Assembly (NCBI GenBank): GCA_036266155.1 | Contig: DATANR010000134.1 | Coordinates: 1-64,000 of the forward strand | Direction of reading: 5' to 3' | Length of the DNA: 64,000 nucleotides | From: SIAJ01 sp036266155 | Lineage (GTDB): Bacteria; Planctomycetota; Planctomycetia; Gemmatales; Gemmataceae | Shown here: piece by piece, positions 37,552-45,502 of the stretch | Position numbering within the stretch: position 1 is the stretch's first letter | Layout: every line of letters starts with the position of its first letter | The notes under the pieces: generated by a model | The model's database searches: none | Told to the model about the DNA's origin: nothing | Seen by the model: only the letters and a program-made list of their open reading frames with translations | Program-made: the position numbers and the translations under genes

Positions 37552-37858
37552 GGGAAGGTCCTTACGAGGGGAGTAAGGGCGGGTTGGGATTGTCAGCGAG
37601 TTCGACCAATATACGCGAAGGGGGCAGCAAGTGAAAGAGACTGTTCCACCTGATCCAGCGATCGTCAATCATTGGTCAACGGCGCGCTCGCCGCCGGCGT
37701 TGTCGATTCGGCGAACTATATACTTCAATCTTGCCTGTCGGTCCGCTCAATGTTCCGGGTCTTGTTTGACCGGCGGAAGGACAGCTTGAGGGTTCTCGTC
37801 TAGCAAGAAGCAAGGCGCTTCCGTTGCCCGTCCACTCCGGTTATGATTCACCCGCCCC
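37552..37858. promoter_or_regulatory. Divergent intergenic region
   Basis: This 307-bp gap separates the minus-strand surface-protein gene from the plus-strand WD40 gene, so it should hold two promoters. A TATGAT (37842-37847) lies 11 bp before the WD40 start, but the hexamer 17 nt upstream (TTCCGT) is a poor -35 box; if used, the mRNA would be nearly leaderless. Nothing else was recognised. Confidence 0.3.
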
Positions 37859-40291
37859 ATGTCGCGCCTCACCCTGATTCCGTTGCTCGTCCTCGCCAGC
37901 CCGCTCGCCGCGGAGCCGCCGACCGACCAGCATGGCGACCCGCTGCCCAAGGGGGCCGTCGCCCGCCTCGGCACAGTGCGCTATCGCGTCGGAACGGTCG
38001 GGCCCGTCGCCTTGTCACCGGACGGCAAGACGCTCGCGGTTGAGGGGTCGCACGGAATCACATTTTGGGACGTCGACACCGGCCGGCCCGGATTGCGAAT
38101 AGGGATTACGGGACACGACATCAATTATCCCAATTGCGGTCCACTCGCGTTCACTGCCGACGGGCAGATCTTCGTCAGCGTCTACCGACAAGAACTCAAG
38201 GCCTACGACGCCAAGACCTGCAGGCTTCGCTTTTCCGTTGGACTGGTAAGGGGCGGACAGCGAGTCTCTCCGATCCCCGGCACGACTCGATTCGCCGTGG
38301 TCGACAACGAAAAAACGGGTCTCATCATTGATGCCAAAGATGGTCGCATCATCTCGAAGATCACGTCAGAAGTGCCGCTGCTTGGATTGTCTCCGAGCGG
38401 ACGGTGGTTTCTCGGTTCCGACGACGGAGTTCTCGTCCTGGTCGACCTGGCTGACGGCAAGATCCGTTCGAGCTATCCAAACATCTCGGGACAGCCACAA
38501 CTGGCATTTGAACGGAAGATGGTGATAATGGCGGACGACCGCCGACTTTACGCGATTGATCGCAAATACCAATTGCAGACTTTCGACGCCCATTCAGGTG
38601 CGTCGCTCGCTGTCCTCAATTTACCTGATGTCATTACAGCGAAGGGTGTATCTCCCGACGGACTGGCTATTTCTCCCGACGACACGGTCATTTATTTGTG
38701 GAGATACAACTTGGCGACGAGTCGCCTCGACGTGAAGACGGGCCGCTGGCTCGAGCCGCTTCCAAGTATGCCTTTCGGCCGCCTGGTTCCGCACCCGGAT
38801 GGCAAACGCGTCCTGTTCGTCGGCATTGACGGACTACTGCGGCGCTATGACTTGGCGACGCGACGAGAGATCGCGCCGCCGGACGGATTTGTCAACGACG
38901 TGACGACCGCTCCAAGTCCCGATGGCAAATACGTGGCGACGGCCTCGAATGAAGGTCGCATCGATCTGTTCGATTCAACCGGCCGATTGCTCTGGTCCGT
39001 TGTCCCCGAACACGCGCAAAAGGGTCTCTCCTGGACCCCCGAGTCCCGGAGCGTGGTCTGCGTCGGCAGTTGGGAGATTGATTTTCGCGACGCCACCACC
39101 GGTAAAGTGCAGCGACGCCTGAAGCTGGCTGACGTCACTCGGGGGTACGAGAAACACGCACTCATCACCGCGTTCGGCGGACCCGTCCAATTTACGCCCG
39201 CCAGCGATTTGATGGTCGTGCCCTTTGGCCACTGCTACGACCTTCGGACCCGCATTGCCGTGATCGACAACAAGACTGGTCAGCGAACGCGCATGATTCA
39301 GCTCGGTGAAGAGGAACGAATGACGCTCGCGTCGGATGGCCGAACGCTGGTGGCGAGGCGATCAGGAAAGGACACAACGTTTATCGATCTCGTCACAGGC
39401 ACTTCCCGCGGGCCATTCCAAGACGAGAAGCTCATTGACGACGGTTGGGCGGCAGGCCTCGCGAGCGCCGAGATTGCGTGCAGTCCCGATGGCGCCTGGC
39501 TTCTAACCTGGGACGGACCTGGCAAGGCAGTTCTGCGCGACCCAGACACGGGCCGACAGGGGCGCACAATCGATGTGCACCAGAAAATGGTGCAGGCGTT
39601 CTCATTCAGCCCCGATGGCCTCTATCTCGCGACCGGCGGCGACAACGGCCTGGTCGCCCTTTGGGACGTGGCCACGGGCGATCAGGTCTGGGCAGAGGAT
39701 GGACATTCGGACCGCGTGACCAGCCTCGGCTTCGCCGGTCCGCGGCGACTCGTGACCGGATCGCGTGACTTGACCGCCCTCGTGTGGGATCTGCGGCCCG
39801 ATCGGAAGCTACCGCAGACGGCGTGGCAAGCATTGGCCGGCGAACAATCGCGGGCGGCGTATCAGGCCATCTGGGCCATCGCCGACGATCCGGACGGCCC
39901 GGCGCTCTTGCGCTCGAAGATCGCTCCGGTCAAGCACGCGTCGGCCGCGCAGATGCAGAAGTGGATCGCCGACCTCGGCGCGCCGCGTTACGCCACGCGC
40001 GAGTCGGCCACGACCGCCCTTCGCGATCTGGGCCGTCGCGTCGAGCCTGAACTCCGAACGCTGCGTGCCAAGACGACGGATGACGAGGTCCGCAACCGAC
40101 TCGATTCTTTGCTCGTCAACCTGCCCCGCGAACGCACCGCCGCCGAGCGCGTCAACGCCCGAGCCGTCGCCGCGATGGAGTTGGCGGGAACCGCGGAGGC
40201 GAAGAAGCTGCTTGCCGAATGGGCGAGCGGCGCTGCAGGTGCACGGCTCACGATCGACGCCAAGGCGGCGCTTAAGCGAATGGGACGATAG
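37859..40291 (+). CDS. Exported WD40 beta-propeller protein
   Basis: An 810-aa protein with a signal peptide (LIPLLVLASPLAAEPP). WD40-type repeats run from about residue 45 to 645, for example VALSPDGKTLAVEG, FTADGQIFVSVYRQ and FSPDGLYLATGGDNGLVALW, probably forming two propellers. The last 150 residues are helical (MQKWIADLGAPRYATRESA, then ELRTLRAKTTDDEVRNRLD), like a HEAT-type segment found behind WD40 domains in many Gemmataceae proteins. It is probably periplasmic and a binding platform. No enzyme motif is present. Confidence 0.82.
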   Translation: MSRLTLIPLLVLASPLAAEPPTDQHGDPLPKGAVARLGTVRYRVGTVGPVALSPDGKTLAVEGSHGITFWDVDTGRPGLRIGITGHDINYPNCGPLAFTADGQIFVSVYRQELKAYDAKTCRLRFSVGLVRGGQRVSPIPGTTRFAVVDNEKTGLIIDAKDGRIISKITSEVPLLGLSPSGRWFLGSDDGVLVLVDLADGKIRSSYPNISGQPQLAFERKMVIMADDRRLYAIDRKYQLQTFDAHSGASLAVLNLPDVITAKGVSPDGLAISPDDTVIYLWRYNLATSRLDVKTGRWLEPLPSMPFGRLVPHPDGKRVLFVGIDGLLRRYDLATRREIAPPDGFVNDVTTAPSPDGKYVATASNEGRIDLFDSTGRLLWSVVPEHAQKGLSWTPESRSVVCVGSWEIDFRDATTGKVQRRLKLADVTRGYEKHALITAFGGPVQFTPASDLMVVPFGHCYDLRTRIAVIDNKTGQRTRMIQLGEEERMTLASDGRTLVARRSGKDTTFIDLVTGTSRGPFQDEKLIDDGWAAGLASAEIACSPDGAWLLTWDGPGKAVLRDPDTGRQGRTIDVHQKMVQAFSFSPDGLYLATGGDNGLVALWDVATGDQVWAEDGHSDRVTSLGFAGPRRLVTGSRDLTALVWDLRPDRKLPQTAWQALAGEQSRAAYQAIWAIADDPDGPALLRSKIAPVKHASAAQMQKWIADLGAPRYATRESATTALRDLGRRVEPELRTLRAKTTDDEVRNRLDSLLVNLPRERTAAERVNARAVAAMELAGTAEAKKLLAEWASGAAGARLTIDAKAALKRMGR

Positions 40292-40467
40292 GGACGTTTT
40301 GCCACATTCATTTCATTGCGTTGCTTCGTTTTCATCGGCAACGAACTACGAACCAGTGGTGGCGCATGCAGGCCGTGAATTCGGGGCTTTATTGCGCTAG
40401 AATTTCGGGCTTCGCGTTTCCAACCCATCTGCTTTGTTGGTATCGGTTTGTGTGCAAAAACGCGGGC

Positions 40468-40517
40468 AGAGATTGCCAACCATAGGGGGAGAGTGGCAAT
40501 CTCTGTTGGCAATCTCT
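40468..40517. terminator. Alternative hairpins downstream of scpB
   Basis: AGAGATTGCCAAC (40468-40480) can pair perfectly over 13 bp with GTTGGCAATCTCT (40505-40517), or its first 11 bases with TGGCAATCTCT (40494-40504). The two stems share the left arm and exclude each other. The element lies 45 bp beyond the stop of scpB (minus strand) and 177 bp beyond the WD40 gene (plus strand), so it may end either transcript. The rest of the 40292-40561 gap is featureless. Confidence 0.5.
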
Positions 40518-40561
40518 CCTTTTCGGTTGAAACGAAGTCGGTTTTGCAGAAGAGCCCCAGG

Positions 40562-41302
40562 CTAAAAGGAAACGCGTTTCGGCTCGCCGACGGTCGGCAG
40601 CTCATCCAATTGGCGCATGCGAAAGACTTCGAGAAATCGAGGCGTCGTGCGATAGAGCGTCTCGCCGGTTTCCCCCGGCGCACTGGCGATCAGACCAAGC
40701 CGTGCCAGTTGCCGCAGCACGCCCCCCGAGTCGACGCCGCGTGTCCCGTCGACTTCCTCCTTCGTCGTCGGCTGGCGGTACGCGATCAGCGCCAGCACGT
40801 CGAGCGCGGGTTGATTGAGCCGAGCTTCACGCGGTCCTCCGACGAGGCGCTCGCGGACGGCCGCATACTTCCGGCTCACCCGCAGCACATATCCCGTGGG
40901 TCCATGAACGACCGCATAGGGCCGATTCTGCGCGCGATAGACGCGATTCAGGGCGTCGATGCATTCGCGGAATTGTTCCGGCCCCAGACCGCGGATCGCA
41001 TCGGCAGCGTCTTCGGCTGTGAGCGGCGGCCCGCCGACGAACAAGAGCGCTTCGAGAATCTGGATCGGCCCCGGCGGCACCGTCGGCTCGTTCACCGCCT
41101 CCGCCAAGGGCGGCGTCTTGGGCGAGCCGGGAGCGTTAGCGACCGGTGTCTCCGGCTCAGGCAAAGCACCGGTCACTGACGCTCCCGGCTCACCCGCGGA
41201 CACGTCGAGTTCCCAGTCGCTCGCGCCGACGAGCGTGGCATAGCTCTCGCCGAGCCGTCGGGCGGCCGCCAGGTCGTCGGCTTCCGGTGCCGGTTCGTTC
41301 AT
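40562..41302 (-). CDS. scpB: Segregation and condensation protein B
   Basis: A 246-aa protein with a Pro/Glu-rich N-terminal extension of about 75 residues before the conserved core. The core has two winged-helix units: QILEALLFVGGPPLTAEDAA, and LNQPALDVLALIAYRQPTTKEEVDGTRGVDSGGVLRQL (read in parts: ALIAYRQPTTK, RGVDSGG), the ScpB signature. With ScpA it forms the kleisin complex that loads SMC on DNA for chromosome compaction and segregation. No scpA is in the window. Its ATG overlaps the stop of the upstream DUF420 gene (ATGA), so the two are translationally coupled. Confidence 0.9.
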   Translation of the reverse strand: MNEPAPEADDLAAARRLGESYATLVGASDWELDVSAGEPGASVTGALPEPETPVANAPGSPKTPPLAEAVNEPTVPPGPIQILEALLFVGGPPLTAEDAADAIRGLGPEQFRECIDALNRVYRAQNRPYAVVHGPTGYVLRVSRKYAAVRERLVGGPREARLNQPALDVLALIAYRQPTTKEEVDGTRGVDSGGVLRQLARLGLIASAPGETGETLYRTTPRFLEVFRMRQLDELPTVGEPKRVSF

Positions 41303-41709
41303 GACGCGTCAAATGAATGGGGGAGGAAGAATACGCCGGTCACCACCGTGCCGATCCAGAGGACGGAGAACACGATCGCGAGCGCGATGTGGGCGGTCTT
41401 GTATCGCCGCGTGCCTGTGTACAACATGGCCGGCAACATCAGCGCGGCCGGCACCGAAAAGCAGAGGTGGATGTTCAACGCTTCACGTTGTTCCGGGCTA
41501 AAGCTGGCGGTCAGGTTCGGCTGCACGAAGCGGATGATGACTTCGAAGCCGATGACGGTCAAGATCGTCAACGCAAAGAAGACCCTGTTGATGCGCCCAT
41601 GCCAGCGCGGCGAACCGGCCGCCAGCGCGATCAGCGAGGCGATCAGCAAGAGGGTGACCGCGCTCACCGCGATTTTTAACGACAAGATGACCAACGCTGG
41701 TGCAAGCAT
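41299..41709 (-). CDS. DUF420 membrane protein
   Basis: A 136-aa protein with four hydrophobic helices. DUF420 landmarks are visible: HGRINRVFFALTILTVIGFE, NIHLCFSVPA, and RRYKTAHIALAIVFSVLWIGTVVTGV, including the conserved histidines. DUF420 proteins often lie near respiratory oxidase genes, but here the gene is coupled to scpB. ATG 41709 starts just before the first helix; the longer frame from 41817 runs into the divergent promoter region. Function unknown. Confidence 0.8.
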   Translation of the reverse strand: MLAPALVILSLKIAVSAVTLLLIASLIALAAGSPRWHGRINRVFFALTILTVIGFEVIIRFVQPNLTASFSPEQREALNIHLCFSVPAALMLPAMLYTGTRRYKTAHIALAIVFSVLWIGTVVTGVFFLPHSFDAS

Positions 41710-41773
41710 CAAGCCTCCGGTCTCACCGATGTAACCAACCGACCTTCGCGTTTTACTCGCCGGCCCACCCGTG

Positions 41774-41779
41774 TACAAT
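41774..41779 (+). promoter_or_regulatory. Possible -10 element of the TPR gene
   Basis: TACAAT lies 37 bp before the TPR-protein start. The hexamer 17 nt upstream (TTTTAC) is a poor -35 match. Between it and the start is a GAGG-type ribosome-binding site (in GCGAGGAAACGCCA). The divergent DUF420/scpB unit must also start in this gap. Confidence 0.35.
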
Positions 41780-41816
41780 CGGGCGCAGCCATGTTGTCTG
41801 TCGCGAGGAAACGCCA

Positions 41817-42734
41817 ATGTGTCCGGCCCCGCTGTTTTTGATCGCTGCTCTCGTCGCCGCCCCGGCGCCGGCGAAGCCGCGCGACCCGTGGGTCGGCGTC
41901 GTCGTTTGCCTCAAATCGAGCAGCCCGGAGACCTATCAGCCTACAAAGGACGGTGAACTCGAATTGCAGGCGTTCCGCTTCCGTTACCTCGACGTGCGCT
42001 GCACCGACGAGAAGGGCGACTTCGTTGCCGTCCAATGCGACGATCAGGTGGTGTGGGTCAAGAAAGAATCCGTGCTGCGGCCACGCGACGCGATCAACCA
42101 CTACACGGCCGTGCTCGACAAGGACCCGACCGACGAGCGCGCCATCTCCTGCCGGGCCTGGGCGTACATGGCCGTTCATGAACTCGACCGGGCGTTGAAG
42201 GATGCCGAGGAAGCCGTGCGTCTCAATCCCGAAAGCACGGCGTGGAAGAACAACCGCGGCGAATGCTTCATCAAGCGCAAGGAATACGACAAGGCGATCG
42301 CCGAGTTCAGCGATCTTCTAACGACGAACCCGCGTTACTTTTTCCCGCTGTACAACCGGGCTGAAGCTTATCTGCGCAGCCGGCAATTCGCCAAGGCCAA
42401 AGCCGATCTCGACACGGCACTCGCGACCGAGCCACGCGTCCCCGGCCTGCACATGTACCTCGCCCGCGTCTACGCCACGGCTCCCGACGCCCGCTTGCGC
42501 GATGGCAAGAAAGCGGTCGAATCAGCGAAGAAGGCCGTCGACATGATCAAGTACCGCGACGGCCGCTACCTCGACACCCTCGCCGCCGCCTACGCCGAAG
42601 CCGGCGATTTCGACAAAGCGGTGGAGACGCAACAGAAAGCCCTCGACGATCCGGACTTTATGAAGGAAGAAAGTGAAGGTGCTCGCCACCGGCTGACGCT
42701 TTATCGCGACAAGAAGCCGTTTCGGGATGAGTAG
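41817..42734 (+). CDS. Exported TPR protein
   Basis: A 305-aa protein. A hydrophobic leader (CPAPLFLIAALVAAPAPA) is followed by a small beta-rich domain (about 25-95; WVGVVVCLKSS, VAVQCDDQVVWVKKES). Then come four to five tetratricopeptide repeats (AINHYTAVLDKDPTDERA, KDAEEAVRLNPESTAWKNN, YDKAIAEFSDLLTTNPRYF, AKADLDTALATEP, FDKAVETQQKALDDPDF). TPRs bind other proteins. ATG 41817 has an AGGA-type site nine bases upstream; the longer frame from 41700 overlaps DUF420. No partner is evident. Confidence 0.85.
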   Translation: MCPAPLFLIAALVAAPAPAKPRDPWVGVVVCLKSSSPETYQPTKDGELELQAFRFRYLDVRCTDEKGDFVAVQCDDQVVWVKKESVLRPRDAINHYTAVLDKDPTDERAISCRAWAYMAVHELDRALKDAEEAVRLNPESTAWKNNRGECFIKRKEYDKAIAEFSDLLTTNPRYFFPLYNRAEAYLRSRQFAKAKADLDTALATEPRVPGLHMYLARVYATAPDARLRDGKKAVESAKKAVDMIKYRDGRYLDTLAAAYAEAGDFDKAVETQQKALDDPDFMKEESEGARHRLTLYRDKKPFRDE

Positions 42735-42817
42735 ACGGTCGCCGTATGTCCGGCCAAGGGCTCCGCTTGATTGACGGAACAATTCATTTCACGCCGCGGC
42801 AACGCGTTGCATTTCAG

Positions 42818-42973
42818 AGAGCGCCAATCAAAGAGCGCCACGAAGAGCGCCAGGGGTGCATGGGGTTGGCGCTCTTTGCTTGCGTTTGCGCGCACATCCC
42901 AATACGTGGTTGTTAGATGGAGCGATTTCGCGGACCAAAAAAGTGGTACCAGGAACCCTCCCAAAAAGTGGTA
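42818..42973 (+). repeat. Iteron-like direct repeats upstream of the ATPase gene
   Basis: Three direct copies of AGAGCGCCA (starting at 42818, 42832 and 42844) are followed by an inverted copy, TTGGCGCTCT (42866-42875). Further on, AAAAAGTGGTA occurs twice (42938-42948 and 42963-42973), 25 bp apart, ending 25 bp before the ATPase start. Repeats of this kind upstream of a RepA-like ATPase can be replication iterons or operator sites, but nothing shows that this element replicates. The 42735-42998 gap holds no other gene. Confidence 0.6.
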
Positions 42974-42998
42974 AACACATCCTCCCGGAGCCCGCATC

Positions 42999-44057
42999 AT
43001 GTCACACCCTCTACCCGTTCCAATGACCGACGTCCGGACCGGATCTCTCGCCTGGCTCTGGCCCGGCTACATCCCAAAAGGGAAGCTGACGATCCTTGAT
43101 GGCGACCCCAATCTCGGCAAATCCTTGACCACGCTCGATCTGGCCGCGCGCTGGTCGCGTGGCCAGACCTTCCCCGACGGCGCCGGCGCCGGAACCATCG
43201 GGCGCACGTTGATCATCCAAGTCGAAGACGGAACCGCGGATACCGTGCTCCCGCGCTTGCAGGCCGCGGGAGCCGATCTCGCCAATGTGTTCGTCCTCCC
43301 CGATGAGAGCGCCCGCGTCTTTCGTTTGCCGTGGAACACACCGTGGCTCGAACAAGCGATCCGCGAGTCAAACGCGTCACTCGTCGTCATTGATCCATTT
43401 CTATCCTTCCTCTCCCGGCGCGTGTGGGCCACCAGCGACCAGTCGGTGCGCCGTGTCCTGGGCAAACTGGCCGAAGTTGCCAAGCAAACGGGGGCCGCCA
43501 TTATGTTGATCCGGCACCTGAACAAGACCGAAGGCCAAAAGGCGCTCTACCGCGGCGGCGGCTCGATCGGCATCGTCGGCGTCGCCCGCTCGGCCCTGCT
43601 GGCGGCCGCCCACCCGTCGGGCGATGGCCGCGTCGTTTTGACAACCACCAAGGCCAACCTCGGCCCGCCGCCGCCCGCGCTGACCTACCGAATCGTCGGC
43701 AACGAGTCGGGAATCGCCACAATCGCCTGGGAAGGCCCCGTCGATCTGACGGCCGACGAGGCGCTCAACCCGCCGCCGACAGAAGACGACAAATTACTCA
43801 TGAATGTGATCCTGGCGACCGAATGGCTGATGGCCGAACTGCGCGCCGGCCCGTGCCCCGCCAAGGAAATCGCCCGCGCCGCCGAGTCGGCCGGCATCCC
43901 GGAACGCACGCTCGACCGCGCCAAGAAATCGGCCCACGTCATCTCGACGCTGGAAGTGAATCGCAAAACCAACGAACGCCGTTGGATCTGGAAGCTGAAC
44001 CGCGACTACTACGAGCCGCTGGAGGATTTGCCGCGGGCGCCGGATGTGTTTTGGTGA
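42999..44057 (+). CDS. RepA/AAA_25-like ATPase
   Basis: A 352-aa RecA-fold ATPase of the AAA_25/RepA helicase type found on plasmids, phages and integrated elements. Visible are Walker A GDPNLGKS (35-42), the strand TLIIQVEDG, Walker B LVVIDPF (D132), and a sensor-like IRHLNK (171-176). The C-terminal 80 residues look like a winged helix (CPAKEIARAAESAGIPERTL, RAKKSAHV), fitting DNA binding. It is preceded by iteron-like repeats and is the first gene of the accessory island; no integrase or primase lies beside it, so it may be a remnant of a mobile element. Confidence 0.8.
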   Translation: MSHPLPVPMTDVRTGSLAWLWPGYIPKGKLTILDGDPNLGKSLTTLDLAARWSRGQTFPDGAGAGTIGRTLIIQVEDGTADTVLPRLQAAGADLANVFVLPDESARVFRLPWNTPWLEQAIRESNASLVVIDPFLSFLSRRVWATSDQSVRRVLGKLAEVAKQTGAAIMLIRHLNKTEGQKALYRGGGSIGIVGVARSALLAAAHPSGDGRVVLTTTKANLGPPPPALTYRIVGNESGIATIAWEGPVDLTADEALNPPPTEDDKLLMNVILATEWLMAELRAGPCPAKEIARAAESAGIPERTLDRAKKSAHVISTLEVNRKTNERRWIWKLNRDYYEPLEDLPRAPDVFW

Positions 44058-44128
44058 GGGGGACGTTTCGGTTCCGAGCCGCGTCGATCACAATTGACAG
44101 AGCTTCCGAAATCGATGGAGTGGCCGAC

Positions 44129-44440
44129 ATGAGCGCCGCGATCGACACGGCTACATTTGAAGTCCATCTTCCGCTGCCGCCAGCGCAGACGAAAGGCGAG
44201 CGGGAACGGTCGGCCTTCTTGCGCTTGCTACCGGAGTTGCTGGCCACGCATCCGGGAAAGTTCGTTGCGATCCACAACGAGCAAGTTGTCGATAACGATC
44301 AGAATGACATCGCACTGGTTCAACGCGTTCATAAGCGAGTCGGATATGTTCCGATTCATGTTGCTAGGGTGGCAGGGCAGCCGGCCGTTGAGCGAATTTC
44401 TGGGCCGCGTGAGATTGACCATCCGAGAAACTATGTATGA
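44129..44440 (+). CDS. DUF5678-like protein
   Basis: A 103-aa soluble protein. The core FLRLLPELLATHPGKFVAIH, followed by NEQVVDNDQNDIALV and VGYVPIHVARVAG, matches DUF5678 (helix, PGKxVAI strand, Vv strand, helix, strand). Such genes are commonly paired with a downstream aspartic-protease-like gene, and a fragment of one follows here with an ATGA overlap (44437). The fragment is broken, so the pair is no longer complete. Function unknown. Confidence 0.7.
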   Translation: MSAAIDTATFEVHLPLPPAQTKGERERSAFLRLLPELLATHPGKFVAIHNEQVVDNDQNDIALVQRVHKRVGYVPIHVARVAGQPAVERISGPREIDHPRNYV

Positions 44441-44542
44441 TCAGCTATCGGTATGCGACCGGGCTGACACCACCCGCTGTACTCGTGATCGCGACAATCT
44501 TTCTTTGGGTGACCGCCAAACGACCCGGAATATTGACTCATA
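44437..44542 (+). pseudogene. 5' fragment of a clan AA aspartic protease-like gene
   Basis: ATG 44437 overlaps the DUF5678 stop. The first residues (MISYRYATGLTPPAVLVIAT) resemble the start of the small retropepsin-like proteins that follow DUF5678. Around residue 22 the likeness moves to the next frame (SLGDRQTTRNID), which stops at 44542. The expected LDTGAD active-site loop and everything beyond is missing; the PARIS-like module begins at once. A truncation by insertion, plus a frameshift, fits best. The homology is read by eye and is the weaker part of this call. Confidence 0.45.
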
Positions 44543-44558
44543 GAAAGAACTGTTTCGT

Positions 44559-45500
44559 TCATGACGACGAGGGAACCGGAATGGCCGCTATGAATTCGCG
44601 CAGACATTGTGGCGTGTCCGCATATTGGCAGAGTTCGGATATGAAATTTGTTTCTGATACTTTCAGCGGCACGTGGCGAGATGTCAAGAGGAGTGTCGGT
44701 GATTTCAGGTTCGCGTCTTCGCAGAGCTTTGAGAGGAACAATCGAAAGAAATAGGCTTGAAACTTACCTCTGTACCGAGTCATCCGATCTTGTGGCGGTA
44801 TCATTAGTATTGCTTCTTGTGCCTCTGTGTCGGTAAATGTCTGCGTAGAATTCGTACTCCTCTCAATTGCGGCAATTGTGTAGGTGGCAGTTGAAGTCTG
44901 CAAGCCAATTTGAACGATCTTGTTTAGATTGATTGAGTTCAGATTAGCACTCGTCGCGCCAGGATGGGCTTTTTCGTAGCGCCTCTGGAGCATGACCCAT
45001 CCGTTCAGTAACGCAGTACAATCGAGAAAGGCGCTAGCGCTTTGCGTGAAGGCTGCCAGGCATCGTTCGAACGAATCATCCCCTTCGGCGTGTTCGCTCA
45101 GGTGAAACTCATAACGCAATATGCGACGGAAGGCTTGTTCGGAAACATATAGATTTTCCACGGAATACGTCGGCGTGATATACACTATTACATCGGAAGG
45201 CAACTCAGAAGGATGGTCGAAATCGCGATCTATAAAGTACAATGTATAGGCTAACTTATGTTGGTCGTGGCTTGCAATCAGGCGGAATAGTTTCAGGACG
45301 TTATCCTTTCCGCCACTATTTATCCCCTCCCATGCCAACTCGGGCCGGAGCATCTCTATACGATGTGCGTAATATTTTGTGTCAAACCCCTCAAAGAAAA
45401 TCACATACGCGTTTGGCCGTCTGCTCCTTATGCGCAAAAAGTCTCGTAGTTTTACGGCGTAGCTGTCGCGGCTACCGCGCAGGCTCTCTACTCGGCTCAT
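44559..45500 (-). CDS. ariB: PARIS-like AriB: DUF4435/TOPRIM effector
   Basis: A 313-aa protein with DUF4435 features: YVIFFEGFDTKYY (E37, the TOPRIM glutamate) and LYFIDRDFD (D91, D93, D95; DxD). The pattern E...DxD is that of the TOPRIM nuclease AriB of PARIS, a phage defence system in which the AriA ATPase senses anti-restriction proteins such as Ocr and releases AriB, which cleaves host tRNA. It starts two bases after the ariA stop (TAG GC ATG), so it is translationally coupled. Base composition is much AT-richer than the flanking genes, pointing to transfer. Orthology to characterised PARIS rests on gene order and motifs. Confidence 0.78.
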   Translation of the reverse strand: MSRVESLRGSRDSYAVKLRDFLRIRSRRPNAYVIFFEGFDTKYYAHRIEMLRPELAWEGINSGGKDNVLKLFRLIASHDQHKLAYTLYFIDRDFDHPSELPSDVIVYITPTYSVENLYVSEQAFRRILRYEFHLSEHAEGDDSFERCLAAFTQSASAFLDCTALLNGWVMLQRRYEKAHPGATSANLNSINLNKIVQIGLQTSTATYTIAAIERSTNSTQTFTDTEAQEAILMIPPQDRMTRYRGKFQAYFFRLFLSKLCEDANLKSPTLLLTSRHVPLKVSETNFISELCQYADTPQCLREFIAAIPVPSSS

Positions 45501-45502
45501 GC

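Noticed and set aside
42818..42852. Three short direct repeats as a CRISPR array
   Set aside because: Units are only about nine bases with 3-5 base gaps; no spacers and no cas genes.
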